Shown here one piece after another: positions 8,280-19,000 of a stretch of DNA of 64,000 bases. How positions within the stretch are numbered: the first letter of the stretch is position 1; every line of letters starts with the position of its first letter. Position numbers and translations under genes: made by a program. The DNA lies in assembly GCA_021155965.1 (NCBI GenBank), contig JAJNBJ010000002.1, positions 386,289 to 450,288 on the forward strand, given 5' to 3'. Source of the stretch: Flavipsychrobacter sp. Its GTDB lineage: Bacteria > Bacteroidota > Bacteroidia > Chitinophagales > Chitinophagaceae. The notes beneath the pieces were generated by a model. It was not told where the DNA came from. It saw nothing but the letters and a program-made list of their open reading frames with translations, and searched no databases.

Positions 8280-9962
8280 ATGAAAAAAAACTTCTTATAC
8301 CCGTCAATTGCGTTCCTTTCCTCTATATGTTCTTTGCATGCGCAAACTCCATTTAACACTATAGACTCGGTCAATATTAACAAGATAAATGCTGCAGTAC
8401 TAGTCCATGGTGATATGTGGTGGAACCCTGACCCGACGGATTACCAACCAAAGTGTATTTTCCCAAACGGTTCAAAAAAACATCTAAACTTCACTAGTGC
8501 ATTGTGGATGTCTGGTTTTGACGGAACGGGCCAATTGCATGTAGCTGCGCAAACCTACCGAATAAATGGTAATGATTTCTGGCCAGGCCCTTTGAACAGC
8601 AGTGACACGCTCACTTATGCAACATCTGCTGAATGGGCAAAAATATGGAAAGTAAATCGTACGGATATTCAGTATTTCCAGTCTTTGGTCACGCATACCA
8701 CAACAAACACACCAACAGAAATATTAAGGTGGCCCGCCAAAGGAAACATTTATGCACAGGGCAATGCAGGGGTATCATTAACAATAACGGGTAACATGGC
8801 ACCTTTTGTGGATGTGAATAGCAATGGCAATTATGAGCCGTTGCTCGGCGAATACCCTGATGTAAAAGGAGACCAGGCTTTGTGGTGGGCATTCAGTGAT
8901 AACGGCCCCACACATACTCAATCAAACGGAAAACCATTAGGCGTAGAAATTCATGCGATGTCCTACGCTTATAACAGGGGTACCCTTATTGACTATGTAG
9001 TTTATTATGAGTACACAATTATAAACAGGTCATCGAATACGTACAATAGTTTCAGGATAGGACAATGGACTGATACCGAGATAGGATATTATTTAGATGA
9101 CTATATAGGTTTTGACTCTACCTGGCGAATGGGGATAACATATAATGGCACTAATGACGATGGCGGGGGTGCAGGGCATCCCACGATTTCCTATGGTGTT
9201 AATCCTCCCCAGTCAGCAATAACTATGATCGTATTGCCAGGCGACGCTGGTACCAGTTATGTTCCGGCAGGTAGTTTTGTTTATCATAATAATGACAATT
9301 CCATAATAGGTAACCCCTCCGTTGATTCCCAGTACAGTAACTATATGCGTGCCAAGCTAAGGAATGGTACTCACTTTACAAATGACTTTTCGGGCGCCGG
9401 GGTTCCATGTAAAGGTTTTGGAAGTGGGGCCGACTGTAACTATGTGTTTACGGGTGATCCATCAATAAATACACAATGGTCGATGTGTTCGTGCAATAGT
9501 AACCCGGGTGATCTCAGACCAATACTTTCAAGCAATGATTTTACATTGAGTGCAGGTGGCCAGGTAAAAGTAGTATTCGCGCTTATTGTTGCAGACTCGG
9601 CAGGCGGTTGTGGGGTCGCAAACTATAATAAAATTAAGGTCGTCGCTGATACTGCATGGAAAAACTATTTCAATCCACCCGCACCGTTACCGCCAAATGC
9701 CATAACAAACTTAGAGACACCGCATCTACTACATATATGTCCCAATCCGGCAAATACTAAATTATTTATTGATGCTACAGGCTCGGATACAGGCAAAGAA
9801 AGCATAACTGTTTATAATGCTTTAGGGCAAATAATCAATATATCGCTCAGTAGATCCGGCAAACGCTACGAAGCAGACATAACCGAATTACCTGTAGGGC
9901 TTTACAACATCTTGTATCGCTGTAGAGATGCATATACTACCGCCAAATTTATAAAAGAATAG
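8280..9962 (+). CDS. Secreted protein with T9SS type-A sorting domain
   Basis: A 560-residue protein with a clear Sec signal peptide (FLSSICSLHAQ) and a C-terminal T9SS sorting domain of ~80 residues (ICPNPANTKLFID, NALGQI, LPVGLYNI, ending AKFIKE). The middle ~420 residues resemble a large family of Bacteroidota secreted proteins of unknown function: a region rich in W, Y, D and G with DVNSNGNYEP, which looks like a dockerin-type or calcium-binding loop. It would be exported by Sec and then delivered to the cell surface by T9SS. A strong intrinsic terminator follows at 9988-10013. Confidence 0.88.
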   Translation: MKKNFLYPSIAFLSSICSLHAQTPFNTIDSVNINKINAAVLVHGDMWWNPDPTDYQPKCIFPNGSKKHLNFTSALWMSGFDGTGQLHVAAQTYRINGNDFWPGPLNSSDTLTYATSAEWAKIWKVNRTDIQYFQSLVTHTTTNTPTEILRWPAKGNIYAQGNAGVSLTITGNMAPFVDVNSNGNYEPLLGEYPDVKGDQALWWAFSDNGPTHTQSNGKPLGVEIHAMSYAYNRGTLIDYVVYYEYTIINRSSNTYNSFRIGQWTDTEIGYYLDDYIGFDSTWRMGITYNGTNDDGGGAGHPTISYGVNPPQSAITMIVLPGDAGTSYVPAGSFVYHNNDNSIIGNPSVDSQYSNYMRAKLRNGTHFTNDFSGAGVPCKGFGSGADCNYVFTGDPSINTQWSMCSCNSNPGDLRPILSSNDFTLSAGGQVKVVFALIVADSAGGCGVANYNKIKVVADTAWKNYFNPPAPLPPNAITNLETPHLLHICPNPANTKLFIDATGSDTGKESITVYNALGQIINISLSRSGKRYEADITELPVGLYNILYRCRDAYTTAKFIKE

Positions 9963-9987
9963 TTTTCCGATATACCCTATGACCCGG

Positions 9988-10013
9988 AGCCTGTTTGATA
10001 AACAGGCTTTTTT
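9988..10013 (+). terminator. Intrinsic terminator after the secreted-protein gene
   Basis: AGCCTGTTT (9988-9996), loop GAT, AAACAGGCT (10000-10008), then six T to 10013. The stem is perfect over 9 bp and closes the transcript from 8280. Confidence 0.9.
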
Positions 10014-10043
10014 CGTGTACTTTTCAGCACGAATCGCGAATGC

Positions 10044-11498
10044 ATGGAATTTATTGAAAAACGTTACTTGCTGATACTGGCCTGCATCCCTATAATAAGC
10101 CTTGCTTTACATTTTCATGTCCTGGACCGCGACCTGCTGGGCTACCATGTCTGGCGGCAAACAGAAACACAAACTGTCATCAATAATTTTTACACAGAAG
10201 ATCTCAACATTCTCAATCCACGTATTAACGACCGGGCAGATACAGACAGGATACACCGCATGGAGTTTCCATTCATGCAGTGGCTGTTTGCTCTTTTTTA
10301 CAAGTTGTTTGGCTCTCATATAGCCATCAGCAGGATACTTACGTTCCTCATCGGGCTTGGATCTGTTTATGGCATGTTCTATTTATGCAATAACATTTTC
10401 AGGAATAAAGCAATGGCGGTTATATGCGCGTGGTGTTTTAATTGCTCACCAGTATTCTATTATTACACCATCAACCCCATGCCCGACAATATGGCATTAT
10501 GCTGTGGCATATGGAGCATCGGGCTGTTTTATGCTTACCTGAATACACAAAAAATGAAGTATGTGCTGTGGAGCGCATTTTTCCTCGCTAGCGCCACACT
10601 GGCAAAACTACCATTCATCCTTTACGGGGCTTTCATTTTTGCTTTTTTTGCAGTGCAGCTAAAACGAAGAGAGTATAACTGGAAACAACTTTTGCAATGC
10701 CTCTCTATATATATATTATTTGCTCTGCCGCATATAGCATGGTATGCTACCGTAATCCCCCAATGGGGCCATAACCCCATAGTGAAAGGGATCTTTGAAA
10801 CTACTATGGGCACGGCAGAACTAAACCATATCTTCTGGGCAACCCTTTACTCCACCCTCCCCGAATTGCTTATCAACTATGGCTCTGTTCTATTCTTCAT
10901 TGCAGGCTTTTACTTTCTGTTCAGGAACAGGAAACAGCATCATAAATATTTTCCACTTTTTATTGTGTGGGGAGCGGTGCTCATCCTCTATTTCCTTTTC
11001 GAGATGAATGCCATTGCACTTATACACGACTATTACCTTTTCCCATTCCTGCCGGCTATTTTCCTTTTGGTGGCATATGGCGCTTATTACCTTTTACTGC
11101 GAAGAAATACTTTCCTGGGTAAATTGTCGTTGCTCTGTCTTGCCATACTGCCGCTTACTGCCTTTTTGCGGGCAGACCCGAGATGGGACACCGCCACGCC
11201 GGAATTTAACCCGGTTTATTACCATAACAAAGAGCAATTAAGAAACCTCATCCCGGATAACGCCCTTTGTATTGTTGGCAATGACGATTCCCATTATATA
11301 CTGTTGTATTATATAAACAGGAAAGGCTGGGCTTTTGACAATGATAACCTTGATGAAAGCTCGTTAACCTACTTCATGAACCACGGGGCAAAGTATTTAT
11401 TTACTGACAGTCGCATTGATGATAAACCCGAAATAAAAACCCATCTCGCAGAAAAAATATTTGAGCAAGAAACGGTGCGCGTATATAAATTAAAATAA
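10044..11498 (+). CDS. GT39-like membrane glycosyltransferase
   Basis: A 484-residue protein with 10 or more hydrophobic helices and a short polar C-terminal domain. The first outer loop carries DRDLLGYHVWRQTET, matching the acidic catalytic loop after helix 1 in the PMT/ArnT-like (GT-C, GT39) fold. Such enzymes move sugars from polyprenyl-phosphate carriers to lipid or protein acceptors on the outer face of the inner membrane. Acceptor and sugar cannot be told. It is followed after 13 bp by a lipoprotein gene in the same direction. Confidence 0.82.
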   Translation: MEFIEKRYLLILACIPIISLALHFHVLDRDLLGYHVWRQTETQTVINNFYTEDLNILNPRINDRADTDRIHRMEFPFMQWLFALFYKLFGSHIAISRILTFLIGLGSVYGMFYLCNNIFRNKAMAVICAWCFNCSPVFYYYTINPMPDNMALCCGIWSIGLFYAYLNTQKMKYVLWSAFFLASATLAKLPFILYGAFIFAFFAVQLKRREYNWKQLLQCLSIYILFALPHIAWYATVIPQWGHNPIVKGIFETTMGTAELNHIFWATLYSTLPELLINYGSVLFFIAGFYFLFRNRKQHHKYFPLFIVWGAVLILYFLFEMNAIALIHDYYLFPFLPAIFLLVAYGAYYLLLRRNTFLGKLSLLCLAILPLTAFLRADPRWDTATPEFNPVYYHNKEQLRNLIPDNALCIVGNDDSHYILLYYINRKGWAFDNDNLDESSLTYFMNHGAKYLFTDSRIDDKPEIKTHLAEKIFEQETVRVYKLK

Positions 11499-11511
11499 CG
11501 AAATTTACCGC

Positions 11512-12474
11512 ATGTTGAGGTACGTAGCCCTGCTTACAGCTTTTTTTCTCCTATCGGTCTGTTCTTGTAAAAAAGACCTTCTGCACTGGCAGAAGATAGT
11601 GAAACTGAATAGCCATACTGATTCAAGATTAAACCATATCAGGTTTATTAATAACAGCGTATGCCTCATTACCGGTGGCATCATGTATGAAAGGGCAGAA
11701 GTGCTGCGGTCAACAGACGGCGGCTACACATTCGTTTCAAATACTTATCCTGAATCAGGCAAACAAGCAAAGGGATTTTGTGTATCTCCATCCGGCGTAA
11801 TTTACCTGTGCGGGACCGATGGTACTGTACTGCACTCAAAAGACAATGGCGCTAGCTTTCAGTTCAACCGGATCCATACCTGGGACCTGTATGTTGGCGT
11901 TGCTTATCCTGTGGATGATACCGGAATTTTTATCAACACGGTTGTGCAGGAAATTGGCACTATACAGCAGGTAGACAGCAACTATAATGTAATAGATAAA
12001 CAGTCTTTTAAATTTGGGCTAAATGATATTTACATGGTAAGCCCCTCAACAGGCTATGTAGTCGGTTATGGTGCGATATTAAAAACAACTGATCACAGGC
12101 GCACCTGGCATTTCCTTAACCTGACAGGAGATAATTTTATGTGTATGGACAGACATGGGAGTGAACTATGGGTATGTGGTTATAATGGGGGCATTTATCA
12201 CAGCCTTGATGCAGGTGCAAATTGGACAAAAGTGCGCAATGGCAGCGACATAACCATACCACGCTATCATTTATATGGCATTGCATTCAGGGACCCTATG
12301 CAAGGCTGGGCTGTAGGGGAGCAGGGGAAGGTGATCTATACAAAGGATGCCGGTAAACACTGGTCGGAATACGAACATTTTACAAACAGTACACTGCGAG
12401 CAATAACTATATGCCTGAATGGCGACTTGCTTATTGCAGGCGATAATGGTGTTATATTCCGTGTGATACCGTAA
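11512..12474 (+). CDS. Lipoprotein with Ycf48/BNR-type beta-propeller repeats
   Basis: A 320-residue protein with a lipoprotein signal (LLSVCSCKK). The rest is made of repeated propeller blades: RSTDGGYTF, HSKDNGASF, HSLDAGANW and YTKDAGKHW are Asp-box/BNR motifs, and GWAVGEQGKVI is typical of Ycf48-like proteins. The family acts as a scaffold in other organisms, but here it is an outer-surface or periplasmic lipoprotein of unknown role. The 13-bp gap suggests co-transcription with the upstream glycosyltransferase gene. Confidence 0.85.
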   Translation: MLRYVALLTAFFLLSVCSCKKDLLHWQKIVKLNSHTDSRLNHIRFINNSVCLITGGIMYERAEVLRSTDGGYTFVSNTYPESGKQAKGFCVSPSGVIYLCGTDGTVLHSKDNGASFQFNRIHTWDLYVGVAYPVDDTGIFINTVVQEIGTIQQVDSNYNVIDKQSFKFGLNDIYMVSPSTGYVVGYGAILKTTDHRRTWHFLNLTGDNFMCMDRHGSELWVCGYNGGIYHSLDAGANWTKVRNGSDITIPRYHLYGIAFRDPMQGWAVGEQGKVIYTKDAGKHWSEYEHFTNSTLRAITICLNGDLLIAGDNGVIFRVIP

Positions 12475-12476
12475 AA

Positions 12477-13079
12477 TCAGTGCATCCTGTCGCCCCTTGG
12501 CACAAGCAACTGCAATACCTGCTCCTCGATCGTCAGCCACTGCTGCCATGCTGCACGCACTTTTTCTGCAGGATAGTATTGTTCCGCAAGGTCAATAAAT
12601 AAACGGTAATGCCCTGCTTCGGACACCATGAACTTGTAATAAAAATGGCGCAGGTTTTCTTCTGCAAGGCCTTCGTGCAGCAGCCTGAACCGTTCGCAAC
12701 TCCGGGCTTCTATCATTGCAGCTATCATCAGTTTATGCAGCAGTTTATCCTCACCGGGTATATGCTTTGGTTCATGTTGCAGCAAAAGGTTCACATAATC
12801 ATCTTTCCGTTGCCTGCCTAGTGAATAGCCACGCTTTTTCATCTCTGCCCATACCATGCGAAAATGCCCCCACTCCTCCGTAACTATAGGAGACAGTGCA
12901 TTCACAAGATCTTCTTTATCAGAATAGCGTTGTATCAGCGATATGCACTGCGTGGCAGCTTTCTGCTCGCAAAATGCATGGTCGGTAAGTATCTCTTCGA
13001 GAGATACCGATGCAAGGTCAGGCCAGCGGGGATCGGTGGGCAGTTTTAATCCAAGTATGCTGTTGTCGGAAGTACTCAT
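12477..13079 (-). CDS. miaE: tRNA 2-methylthio-N6-isopentenyladenosine hydroxylase (MiaE-like)
   Basis: A 200-residue ferritin-like di-iron protein. Iron ligands are visible as a glutamate in AFCEQKAA, EEWGHF, EARSCERF and SEAGHYRLF, the E/ExxH double pattern of the MiaE family. MiaE hydroxylates the isopentenyl group on modified A37 of tRNAs reading codons that start with U. The gene is convergent with the lipoprotein gene (2 bp between stops) and separated by 11 bp from the reprolysin-like gene upstream of it on the same strand... the two minus-strand genes are ordered protease stop-side second, so co-transcription is unlikely to reflect shared function. Confidence 0.9.
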   Translation of the reverse strand: MSTSDNSILGLKLPTDPRWPDLASVSLEEILTDHAFCEQKAATQCISLIQRYSDKEDLVNALSPIVTEEWGHFRMVWAEMKKRGYSLGRQRKDDYVNLLLQHEPKHIPGEDKLLHKLMIAAMIEARSCERFRLLHEGLAEENLRHFYYKFMVSEAGHYRLFIDLAEQYYPAEKVRAAWQQWLTIEEQVLQLLVPRGDRMH

Positions 13080-13090
13080 GTATTTTCAAC

Positions 13091-15358
13091 TCACTGTACT
13101 ACAAATTTCAGTATGGTCTTACGGTTTTGGGTATCGAACAGCCTGATTATGTACATACCTCTTGGCCATTCATAAACAGGAATGTCGAGCAGGCCGTTCA
13201 CTCTGCCTGTATACACCTCCCTGCCGGCCATATCAAAAATCGCGAACCGTTGCTCCCCCTTATTTCCCGATGCAACGCGCAGGTTGGTATGGGTAGGCAC
13301 CGGAGAAACCGAAATAGCAGTATCTGTACCATCGCTATGGGTAACTGAGAAATTATATTTATTCACGTTAAAGAATACATTGCCTGCACCCTTCACTTTT
13401 ATCCTCGCAAGTTTAGTTGCAGAATCCGGGTTTGCCAGGGGTATCAGCGCACTGCCGGTATTCGGGAAATTACCAATGTAATACGGCCACGTATATCCAC
13501 CATCTTTCGACATATAAATATCTACGCTTGTGGCACTTATCGGGGAAATATCCGTACCGGCAACATCCCATTTCACTTCCTGTGTACTGCCGCCATAATA
13601 TACGGCAGTTGAGTCATCCTGGCTGGTAACTTTGAACCCCTTACCTGTATTGACCACGTTCAGGTGTATGGTATCATCTGGTATCAATACACAGCCATTG
13701 CCGTTCAATATATTGCGCATGGTGAGTTTGAATGTCAGGTACCTGTCGGTATCCGGCACTTTTTCCCCCTGTGCATTTTCCTTACCCGCATTGCTCAATT
13801 TTCCCGCAAGCACCATAGTGTCTTCAGGAAAAACTCTCACGTTTGATTTCGTTGGCCTGTACGATCGGAAAATAGGGCCTGTTTCACGTATATCCACAAA
13901 CCGCTTACCTTTATCAGCACCTTCAGCAAGGTTCCATTGCTCCCAGCAATAAGTTACCGATGCACTGGCAACAGAATCCGTTGCAGCCGGGGCCGTCAGT
14001 TCAAAAGGTGTATGTGCAGGTATGCTGTAGGAATGGGTGAAGGAAGGCAGGTAAACAGTTTTATTACCGGTCGCCGTTTTTGTTGCACAACCATCTGCCC
14101 AGTTTGTGATATAGCTGTGCATGTCCTGCAGGCTCACTGCATGAAAGTAGTCATCGCTGTATGGTTGAATATCATCCGGGCTGCAAAGTCCTGCATATGC
14201 CATAATGGTAGACCCGCTACCCGGCTCATAGGCTGATTCGTGCCAGTTGCCCAAACAAAAATTATCAGAACCATTAAAGGTATGGCTGCCCCCGAATTGG
14301 TGCCCGATCTCATGTGCCACATAATCTATGTCAAAGCCATCGCCGAATGGGTTTACCCTGCCTGTCACACTACGCGCTTTTGACATAGCCCTGCATACAT
14401 TACCAATATCGGAAAGGCCTCCCGCACCTGTGGTAAATACATGGCCAAGGTCATAATTAGCGCTCCCTATACGGTTGTCGCAAACTGTCTGGTTCATAAT
14501 AACGCACGAGGGTGCATTACTATTGATCGCACCAAATGGGTCCGGGCCATTCACTGAACTGATCTCCGAATTCCAGATCAATGTATCTTGTCTGGCAACA
14601 AAAACCATTGTTACGGAAAGTTCACGCTCATACACGCCATTCACACGGTTCATTGTGGTCACCATCTTGCTGAATACCTGTGCTATTGTTGGCGCAGAAA
14701 GGCTTGTGGCTGCGGCTGCATACTGGTGTGAACAGGAAAGCGCCAGGCTGTAAGTGCGTTTTTGGTTGCCATTACTTACCCTGTAAGCACTCGTGCTCAA
14801 ATCAACAGGCTTGTCTTTTGTCGCTGGTTCGGTTTGTATAACTGCGCACTTGCTTTCTGCTGTTAACACAGCAACCTCATCTCTTTTATAATGTGCTGCA
14901 TAGTACCCGTTTTGCCCGTCACCTGCAGGATCTACAAATGAAATTTCACGCTCACCAAATACCATTGCATGGAAACCATACACCGTATGATCAAGTTTAA
15001 TAGTAACCACAGGATCATCAACAGCAACACCTGTAAATGTTCTTAGTTCAGGGTATCGTGCAGCCAGCTCAGCGGGCATCATTGGGGTATACCAAACTTT
15101 AAATTCACGCATAGTACCGTCCGGCATAGGAACTGAAATTATTTGTGCGGCATGCTCATTTGCGGGCAGCGAAAAGAGAAAGGCTTTTAAGCCCAACTCA
15201 TCAGTATGATATATCTCGTACCGGGAGGCATTTATTTTTTGCGAAGAAGCAGGCAAGGTCTCACGGGCAACATGCTTCCAGACAACAGAAGCAAAAACAC
15301 TATGGGTATAAAAAAAGCCGGCTACAAAAAACGCTAAGGCAATATGTCTTCTCATCAC
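13091..15358 (-). CDS. Secreted reprolysin-like (M12B-type) metalloprotease, T9SS cargo
   Basis: A 755-residue protein with an N-terminal signal peptide (FFVAGFFYTHSVFA), a long propeptide-like region, and a metzincin zinc site HEIGHQFGGSH around residue 349, where three His bind zinc and Glu is the general base. After the catalytic domain come Ig/fibronectin-like beta domains and a C-terminal T9SS sorting domain (VSPVPTHTNLRV, then ending KFVVQ). Start could be ATG at 15358 or the next codon. It would be secreted to the surface and cut extracellular proteins; substrate unknown. On the minus strand it lies upstream of miaE by 11 bp. Confidence 0.92.
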   Translation of the reverse strand: MMRRHIALAFFVAGFFYTHSVFASVVWKHVARETLPASSQKINASRYEIYHTDELGLKAFLFSLPANEHAAQIISVPMPDGTMREFKVWYTPMMPAELAARYPELRTFTGVAVDDPVVTIKLDHTVYGFHAMVFGEREISFVDPAGDGQNGYYAAHYKRDEVAVLTAESKCAVIQTEPATKDKPVDLSTSAYRVSNGNQKRTYSLALSCSHQYAAAATSLSAPTIAQVFSKMVTTMNRVNGVYERELSVTMVFVARQDTLIWNSEISSVNGPDPFGAINSNAPSCVIMNQTVCDNRIGSANYDLGHVFTTGAGGLSDIGNVCRAMSKARSVTGRVNPFGDGFDIDYVAHEIGHQFGGSHTFNGSDNFCLGNWHESAYEPGSGSTIMAYAGLCSPDDIQPYSDDYFHAVSLQDMHSYITNWADGCATKTATGNKTVYLPSFTHSYSIPAHTPFELTAPAATDSVASASVTYCWEQWNLAEGADKGKRFVDIRETGPIFRSYRPTKSNVRVFPEDTMVLAGKLSNAGKENAQGEKVPDTDRYLTFKLTMRNILNGNGCVLIPDDTIHLNVVNTGKGFKVTSQDDSTAVYYGGSTQEVKWDVAGTDISPISATSVDIYMSKDGGYTWPYYIGNFPNTGSALIPLANPDSATKLARIKVKGAGNVFFNVNKYNFSVTHSDGTDTAISVSPVPTHTNLRVASGNKGEQRFAIFDMAGREVYTGRVNGLLDIPVYEWPRGMYIIRLFDTQNRKTILKFVVQ

Positions 15359-15480
15359 AGGTTAGATCTGGTATTTTTGCAAATACGGAATAGCAAATGA
15401 AATAAAGGAATAAAGTTAGTAAAATTAACCATACACATTTTTACAAGTTATAAATGCATACCGCCTCGATATAAATCAAA

Positions 15481-15488
15481 TATCTTTG
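15481..15488 (+). promoter_or_regulatory. Candidate -7 box of tsaE
   Basis: TATCTTTG is an exact match to TAnnTTTG, 20 bp before the TTG start of tsaE. No TTTG is seen at the -33 position. Confidence 0.4.
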
Positions 15489-15508
15489 CCCCATAATAGA
15501 AGCAAGAT

Positions 15509-15949
15509 TTGGAGCTGCACTATACACTTGGCACCATTGGCGATGCCGCAAAACAACTTTGGGAACGCTTCGGCGCTTACCGTATTTTCGCTTTTAACGG
15601 CGAAATGGGTGCCGGCAAGACGACGTTCATACATGCCCTGTGCGACCATCTCCAAGTACAGGACACAGTTAGCAGCCCAACATTTGCATTAATAAATGAA
15701 TATCACTTCATTAACGAAGGGAAAGACAATACTATTTACCACCTGGACTGGTACCGACTTAAAGACACTGCTGAGGCTATAAATGCAGGTATGGAAGACT
15801 GCATTTTGCAGGCAAAGAACAAAACGGCATGGTGTTTTATTGAATGGCCCGAAAAAGCGGCAGCCCTGTTAAACCTCCCACATGTGAGCCTCAGTATTGA
15901 GACCGTCAGCAATACAGAACGGAAAATGATAGCTACAATCATTTCCTAA
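15509..15949 (+). CDS. tsaE: tRNA threonylcarbamoyladenosine biosynthesis ATPase TsaE
   Basis: A 146-residue P-loop protein with Walker A GEMGAGKTTF (about 31-40), the switch-like SSPTFALINEY and the HLDWYRL motif where the family has the H-x-D-x-YR pattern. TsaE supports TsaB/TsaD in making t6A37 of ANN-decoding tRNAs. The only start that includes the conserved N-terminus is TTG at 15509 (reading M-ELHYTLG). A Sua5/TsaC-type gene for the preceding step of the pathway lies far away at 55298. Confidence 0.93.
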   Translation: MELHYTLGTIGDAAKQLWERFGAYRIFAFNGEMGAGKTTFIHALCDHLQVQDTVSSPTFALINEYHFINEGKDNTIYHLDWYRLKDTAEAINAGMEDCILQAKNKTAWCFIEWPEKAAALLNLPHVSLSIETVSNTERKMIATIIS

Positions 15950-16047
15950 CGATAAAAAGTGCTTTATTTTCAGCTAATTCGGGGTTGGGGGTTCCAAATA
16001 TTATGCTTATTTTGCAGTTTGATATATAACCGATAAATATTTTCCAT

Positions 16048-19000
16048 ATGTATTTGAATGGTACAAAGTGCGGTTCCCTTATTGTATGTTGTTTACTGTC
16101 ATTATCTGTAATGGCAAAAAACGCAAACACAATTACCGAAGGCCGTGGTTTGAAAAAGCCGCTTTGTTTCGTAGAAAATAAAGGCGAGGTTGTGGACGAA
16201 AACAGCCGTCCCCGCAACGATATACACTATAAATTGTCCACTCCCGGTATGTCTATGTATGTAGGTGCCGGCCAGCTGCATTACCAGTTTGCGAAGGCAG
16301 AAGGTACCCACTCATCTATTTCAAAAGTTACTACCTACCGCATGGATGTAGTTCTTGAAGGCGCAAACCCCAATGCGAAACCGGAAGCATCGGGCAAACA
16401 GGATTACTACGAAAATTACTACCTCAATGGTTATACCGGCGCCGGCTTTACAGCGAATTCATGGAGCAAGGTCACCTACAGGGATATTTATCCGAATATA
16501 GACTGGGTTTTATATGTAAAAAATGGCGAAGTAGAGTATGACTTTAATGTGCGCCCGGGTGGTAACGTAAGCGATATCAAGCTTACCTATGGCGGTGCCA
16601 CTTCCCTGAAAATAAATAGTGATGGTTCGTTGTCTGCAAAAACACCAATGGGCAGCGTTACAGAAAAGACACCATTTGCCTACGAAGCAAATTCGGGGAA
16701 ACAGGTAGCGGCTAACTTCAAACTGAAAGGCAATACAGTAACATTTGAAACAGGTAACTACAACGACGGAATAGTTATTGACCCTGCCCTGCTTTGGAGC
16801 ACTTATTATGGCGGCGCAGGCCTTGAGGTTGCAACTTGTGTTGCCATAGCCCCGGGCAGCGGCAATACTTATGTGGGCGGTTTTACATCCAGTAACCCGC
16901 TCACTACTGCCGGAACTCCGTTCATGTCAGCATACCAGGGCGGAACATCTGATGCCTTTATGGCCAGGTATAGCCCTGCCGGCGTGTTGCAATATGCAAC
17001 ATATATAGGCGGTGCGGGCACCGACAGGGGCCTTGCAATAGCCATCGAAAGCCTGGGCGCTAACATGTACCTTGCTGGCTCTACAACATCAAACCCGGCA
17101 GTAGGTGTGTTATCAACTTTCGGGGCATACCATACTACCAACCTGGGTGGCGTAGATGGTTTCCTGATAAAATTCAACAGCGCGGGCGCCCGCCAATGGT
17201 GTACATTTTATGGCGGAGCGGGCACTGATAGTATAACTTGCGTTGCGGTTGACGGATCAAATAATGTAATTGTTGGCGGACAAACAAACAGTACTACCAA
17301 TATTGCATCATCTGCAGGTGTTTACCAGCCAGCCCGCAACGGCGCGAACGATGCATTCCTTGCAAAATTCAACTCAGCCGGTACTATCCAATGGTCAACT
17401 TATTACGGAGGCACATCAACTGATGCTGCTATGGGCGTTACAACAAACCCTGCAGGCAACATTTTTGTAACCGGTCAAACGAGCAGCGTAACGGACATGG
17501 CAACATCCACGTCCTTTCAACCTACGCTCCGTGGCACTAACGATGCATTCATAGCCATGTTTGACGGTGCAGGCACAAGGACCTGGGGCACCTATTTTGG
17601 CGGCACGGGCGCAGAAACCAGCAACAACGTTGCGTGCGATCCCGTTTCAGGGGCACTCGCCATTGCCGGCAATACCACCAGCGTTAACTTCATTGCAAGC
17701 GCAAATGCACACCAGGCTACTTTCGGCGGCATACAGGATGCTTACATTGCCAGCTTCGACCAAACAGGCAACAGGTTATGGAGCACTTACTTTGGCGGCT
17801 CCCAGTTCGATTACGGCGAGGATGTATGCTTTGACCTTGAAAGTAATGTTGTGGCAGCCGGCGGCACCTTCAGCGCAGCAGGCATTTCCAGCACAGGCAG
17901 TTCACAACCAGCTATCGGTGGCGACTATGACGTATTCGTTGCTAAAATGAACCCACTGGGGCAAAGGGTGTGGGGCACATACTTCGGCGGATCATTTTAT
18001 GATTATGCAACAGGTATTGCTATCGACCGTTCTTTCTCTCCGGGGCAAATGGTTGTATCAGGCCATACTACCAGCATCGGCACTTATGGCTCGGGCGGTA
18101 TAATAACTTCCGGGGCCGCCCAACCTGCATATGGTGGCGGAGTGTATGATGCATTCATTTCCAAATTTGTTGTAGACCTGTATGCTACTCTCGACCAGCC
18201 TTTCACTGATACTTTAGTGTGCGCGGGTGGCACACTGCAGGTGCCTTACAGTATTTACCCTGCCACAGCAACTTTCTTAGCGGGTAATATCTTCTCTGTT
18301 GAGTTATCCGACATTACAGGCAGTTTCGCTTCACCAACCGTTATCGGTTCTGCTGCTGCTACAACATCAGGCATTATTACCTGTACTATTCCTGGCGGCA
18401 CACCTGTTGGGATAGGCTATAAGATACGCCTTGTATCTACCAACCCCATATACGTATCCCCCGATAACTACTACAGCATCAGGGTGGTAGCGACGCTGGG
18501 TGGTACGACTGCATTCTCAAACTCACCAGTTTGTGTAAGTAATACCCTTAACCTGAATGACACAGCCACTTACACAATTATGAGCTGGAACTGGAGCGGC
18601 CCTGCAGGCTTTACATCTACGCTTCAGAACCCATCAATACCGCTTGTAACGATGGCTAATGCAGGTGTTTATTCGGTAACAACAGTACACAACGGCTGTC
18701 CTGCAAGCACAGCAACAACAACAGTGGTGGTCAACAATGTAATACCCCCTACCCCCGTCATCTCCGCAAGCAATGGCTGCGCAGGATTTACATTAACATT
18801 ATTCTCAAACCCCGATACTGTTACCACCGACCCGATATATTATAGTTGGGTGGGCCCGGCAGGCTTTTCTTCTACAATGCAGAACCCAACTATACCCGGA
18901 ACAACCGTTGCGAACACAGGCTACTATTTTGTGCATACAATACTTAACGGCTGTGCATCTGCGGATACGTTCGTATATGTTACCGTTAACCCTGTTATTC

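Noticed and set aside
16800-18180. Repeated units suggesting a direct-repeat array or CRISPR
   Set aside because: They are in-frame SBBP propeller repeats of one protein, diverged in sequence and without spacers. No CRISPR array is seen in the window.
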